Shown piece by piece: positions 60,023 through 64,000 of a stretch of DNA of 64,000 nucleotides. The DNA lies in NCBI GenBank assembly GCA_963806015.1, contig CAWDWM010000007.1, positions 1 through 64,000 on the forward strand, in the 5' to 3' direction. The notes under the pieces were generated by a model. It made no database searches. It was not told the DNA's origin and saw only the letters and a list, made by a program, of their open reading frames with translations. The translations under genes and the position numbers were made by a program. The first letter of the stretch is position 1; each line of letters starts with the position of its first letter. Source of the DNA: JAOPZW01 sp963806015. GTDB lineage: Bacteria > Actinomycetota > Thermoleophilia > Solirubrobacterales > Solirubrobacteraceae.

Positions 60023-60060
60023 GGGAACCCGGCCGCACTCTATCCATACAATCCGCGCCC

Positions 60061-60270
60061 GTGGCACCGCCCACACCTACACAGCTCGCCTGGCGCGGGC
60101 GCATCGAGGCCGGCCTGCGCGTGGCCGCGCCGTTCCTCGACCTGCTGCTGGCCGCCGGCGATCGGCTGTCGCGCGCGGTCGATCGCGACGCGCTCGACGC
60201 CCCGGCGCCGCCGCATGCGGTGAGCCCGCTGCCCGTGCAGCGGCGAGTGGGTCCGGGTACCGAGGGATGA
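60061..60270 (+). CDS. Small hypothetical protein, 69 residues
   Basis: This short protein starts at the GTG at 60061 (MAPPTPTQLAWRGRIEAGLR). It has a central amphipathic or weakly hydrophobic helix (VAAPFLDLLLAAGDRLSRAV) and a Pro-rich end (APAPPHAVSPLPVQRRVGPG). Its stop overlaps the ATG of the next gene as ATGA, which supports it being translated. No function is known. Confidence 0.65.
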   Translation: MAPPTPTQLAWRGRIEAGLRVAAPFLDLLLAAGDRLSRAVDRDALDAPAPPHAVSPLPVQRRVGPGTEG

Positions 60271-61238
60271 CGCCCGAGGAGGAGGTCCTGGCCTGGGAGG
60301 CCGAGCACCGCGAGCGGGCCGCCATCGCCGCCTTCACGGCCGCCACGCTGACCATCATCGGCGTGCTGCTGACCACCCTGGGCCAGCCGTCGTCGAGCAA
60401 GTTCGACGACAAGATCGTGACCGTCGTCGACGCGATGGGCCGGACCGCGGCGGGGCAGCCGATCCCGCCCGGGCGCATCTCGGCCTTCGCCACCGACGTC
60501 GGCCAGCACCCGGTCATCCCGATCGCCGGCGCGATCCTCTACGGGGTGGGCTCGATGGCGATCTTCTTCGCGATGGCCTTCCTGTTCCGTGCGACGCGCG
60601 CGCGCAGGCCGAGCATGCACCAGATCGCGCTCGTGCTGGCCGCCGTCGGCTCGGTCGGGTTCGGAATCGGCCGCGCGGTGTCCGAGGTGGCGCGCTACAT
60701 CGGGGCCCACAACTTCGTCGATGCCGTCGACAAGACGAACTCGGCGGCGGCGGACGCGCTCAGTCCCACGGCCACCCTCGTCGGCCAGCTCATCTGGGAG
60801 ACCTCCGCGCTGGCACTCGGCTTCGCCATAGCGATGATCTCGCTCAACGCCATGCGCGTGGGGCTGCTGTCGCGCTTCATGGGGGTGATGGGCGTCATCG
60901 TCGGCGTGGCGGTCGCGCCGATCCTGCCCATCGATCAGCAGGGCATCATCCGGGTGTTCTGGCTCGCCGCGCTCGGAGTGCTGTTCCTGGGCCGCTGGCG
61001 CAATACGCCCAGGGCGTGGGTCACCGGCGAGGCCGAGCCGTGGCCGACGCAGCAGCAGCTGCGCGAGGCCCGTGACGCGGCGCGGGCGCAACGCGAGCCC
61101 GATGCTCCGCCCTTGAGTGGACGCAGCGCGCCGAAGCCGCCGCCGCCCGCCGCCCCGAGCCCGAGGCGCCCGGATGCCCAGGCGCCCGGCAGCGAACACA
61201 GCGCGTCGAAGAAGAAGAAGCGTAAACGGCGCTCCTGA
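60267..61238 (+). CDS. Multi-pass membrane protein
   Basis: The 323-residue protein has about six membrane helices (FTAATLTIIGVLLTTLGQ, IAGAILYGVGSMAIFFAMAF, IALVLAAVGSVGFGIGRAV, TSALALGFAIAMISLNAM, FMGVMGVIVGVAVAPILPI, VFWLAALGVLFLGRW), a 70-residue extracytoplasmic loop after the first helix, and a charged Pro/Lys-rich cytoplasmic tail ending KKKKRKRRS. The fold resembles DUF4386-type membrane proteins; I am not certain. It is coupled to the small upstream gene by ATGA. Confidence 0.75.
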   Translation: MTPEEEVLAWEAEHRERAAIAAFTAATLTIIGVLLTTLGQPSSSKFDDKIVTVVDAMGRTAAGQPIPPGRISAFATDVGQHPVIPIAGAILYGVGSMAIFFAMAFLFRATRARRPSMHQIALVLAAVGSVGFGIGRAVSEVARYIGAHNFVDAVDKTNSAAADALSPTATLVGQLIWETSALALGFAIAMISLNAMRVGLLSRFMGVMGVIVGVAVAPILPIDQQGIIRVFWLAALGVLFLGRWRNTPRAWVTGEAEPWPTQQQLREARDAARAQREPDAPPLSGRSAPKPPPPAAPSPRRPDAQAPGSEHSASKKKKRKRRS

Positions 61239-61271
61239 GTGGCTGAGCGCGGCTCTTGGGCGGCCGAGCGG

Positions 61272-61287
61272 TGTCCGATTACGGACA
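61272..61287. promoter_or_regulatory. Palindrome TGTCCG-ATTA-CGGACA, likely operator
   Basis: A perfect 6+4+6 inverted repeat lies 34 bp after the previous stop and 70 bp upstream of the acetate permease start (19 bp upstream of an alternative ATG at 61306). Size and A/T centre fit a dimeric regulator site. It is the best candidate for control of the acetate genes. Confidence 0.5.
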
Positions 61288-61356
61288 GCGCTGCTGCAGG
61301 ATTCGATGGGTAAAGGGCAAAACACGCGACCAGCACTCCAACCGAGAGGGGATCTC

Positions 61357-61995
61357 ATGGAAGCTGGAACCGTTCAGCCTCAGCCCTCGCCGCGCGAGCC
61401 CGCAGGGGCCGAGCGGCCGCTGGCGGGCTGGACTCCCGCGGACCCGGGTCCGCTGGGACTGGCCGGGTTCGCCATGACGACGTTCGTGCTGAGCATGTTC
61501 AACGCGAAGCTCGTCAGCTCCGGTGGCGAACCGGTGGTCCTGGGTCTGGCGCTGGCCTACGGCGGCATCGCGCAGCTCCTCGCAGGCATGTGGGAGTTCC
61601 GCACCGGGAACACGTTCGGCGCGGTCGCGTTCTCGTCGTACGGCGCCTTCTGGATCTCGTTCTGGGCGCTTGTCGTCTTCTACGCCCCGAAGATTCCGGC
61701 AGCCGACGCCGGCCACGCCATTGGCCTCTACCTCTGGGCGTGGGCGATCTTCACGGCGTACATGACCGTCGCCTCGTTGCGGACGACAGGCGCGGTCGCC
61801 CTGGTCTTCGTGCTGCTGACGGTGACCTTCATCCTGCTGGGAGCCGGCAACTCGGGCGGCCACGAGAACGTCATCAAGTGGGGTGGCTACATCGGCCTCG
61901 TGACCGCGTTGGCCGCGTGGTACGCGTCGTTCGCTGCGGTCGCGAACAGCACCTTCGGTCGCATCATCCTCCCTGTGTGGCCGCTCAACCGCTGA
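61357..61995 (+). CDS. Acetate/succinate permease of the SatP (GPR1/FUN34/YaaH) family
   Basis: The 212-residue protein has six helices and the family signature ADPGPLGLAGFAMTTFVLSM (the NPAPLGL-type motif; here DPGPLGL), with GLALAYGGIAQLLAGMWEFR, NTFGAVAFSSYGAFWISFWA and LYLWAWAIFTAYMTVASLRT. Members take up acetate or succinate with protons. It starts at the ATG at 61357, preceded by GAGAGGGGA; an in-frame ATG at 61306 is possible. An acetyl-CoA synthetase follows, so uptake and activation are adjacent. Confidence 0.92.
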   Translation: MEAGTVQPQPSPREPAGAERPLAGWTPADPGPLGLAGFAMTTFVLSMFNAKLVSSGGEPVVLGLALAYGGIAQLLAGMWEFRTGNTFGAVAFSSYGAFWISFWALVVFYAPKIPAADAGHAIGLYLWAWAIFTAYMTVASLRTTGAVALVFVLLTVTFILLGAGNSGGHENVIKWGGYIGLVTALAAWYASFAAVANSTFGRIILPVWPLNR

Positions 61996-62005
61996 CATCG
62001 GTCAC

Positions 62006-62036
62006 GCCGCGCCGACGGCAAGGTCGTCGGCGCGGC
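62006..62036 (+). terminator. Perfect GC hairpin between the acetate permease and acs genes
   Basis: GCCGCGCCGACG (62006-62017) pairs perfectly with CGTCGGCGCGGC (62025-62036) around a 7-nt loop, starting 10 bp after the permease stop. There is no T-run. It may terminate or attenuate transcription, so acs probably has its own promoter in 62037-62083 or is expressed by read-through. Confidence 0.7.
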
Positions 62037-62083
62037 ATGATTCGGGTAGGCACGGGTCAAGGGCAGTCGACAGAGGAGAGGAC

Positions 62084-64000
<1,917 letters not shown>

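Overview
The window looks like a chromosomal piece of a very high-G+C actinobacterium. Dense genes, frequent GTG starts, 4-bp ATGA/GTGA overlaps, an actinobacterial-type gene repertoire (M29 aminopeptidase, YgjP-type peptidase, LapA-domain protein, CtaG-type protein, class 3 intein in dcd) and housekeeping enzymes on both strands fit Actinomycetota. Thermoleophilia/Solirubrobacterales is my best guess, by inference only. No rRNA, tRNA, CRISPR array, prophage or plasmid functions were seen.

Layout. 1-1.65 kb: two IS110-family transposase genes side by side on the minus strand, the first cut by the window edge. 1.7-5.4 kb: pyruvate kinase, a palindromic intergenic module, and a LuxR-type two-component pair. 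5.5-13.5 kb: a secreted protein, an M29 aminopeptidase, two divergent metallo-beta-lactamase-fold proteins (one fused to a SnoaL-like domain), a membrane protein and metF. 13.5-22.8 kb: an Orn/Lys/Arg-type decarboxylase, a methyltransferase, a second two-component pair with a MEDS-like protein, a YgjP peptidase, a group II decarboxylase, a GNAT protein and citrate synthase. 22.9-26.3 kb: a tightly overlapping operon of ABC exporter plus two-component system. 26.4-30.1 kb: a CYTH protein and a PfkB kinase/dCTP deaminase operon; the deaminase gene carries a 339-residue intein with the features of a class 3 intein and a LAGLIDADG endonuclease. 30.1-43.7 kb: quinone reductase-like protein, DEAD helicase, discoidin-like anchored protein, cyclophilin, RTX-like secreted protein, aldehyde dehydrogenase, an RHH/HTH regulator, an OmpR-type two-component pair, an orphan peptide-binding lipoprotein, an EamA transporter, CtaG and a cupin. 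43.7-45.3 kb: an inactivated IS110 element inserted into a repeated intergenic sequence. 45.3-59.3 kb: mainly metabolic, repair and hypothetical genes (HAD, phosphotransferase, glycosidase-like, SixA, FAD oxidoreductase, HD-GYP, Fpg/Nei, Bcp, cupins, PepT, thioesterase, flippase-like). 59.4-64 kb: another palindromic module, a CBS protein, membrane proteins, and an acetate module (SatP-type permease followed by acetyl-CoA synthetase, which runs off the window).

The most notable unexplained structure is a family of four intergenic modules near 3.2-3.4, 11.26-11.39, 43.66-45.34 and 59.4-59.53 kb. Each pairs near-perfect inverted repeats with 11-nt loops, or a nested palindrome, with a conserved tag of about 25 bp. 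Three of the four lie between convergent genes. One tag is split by the IS110 element, which gives precise insertion boundaries and suggests that this IS targets the repeat, as known for IS110 elements that insert into REP sequences.
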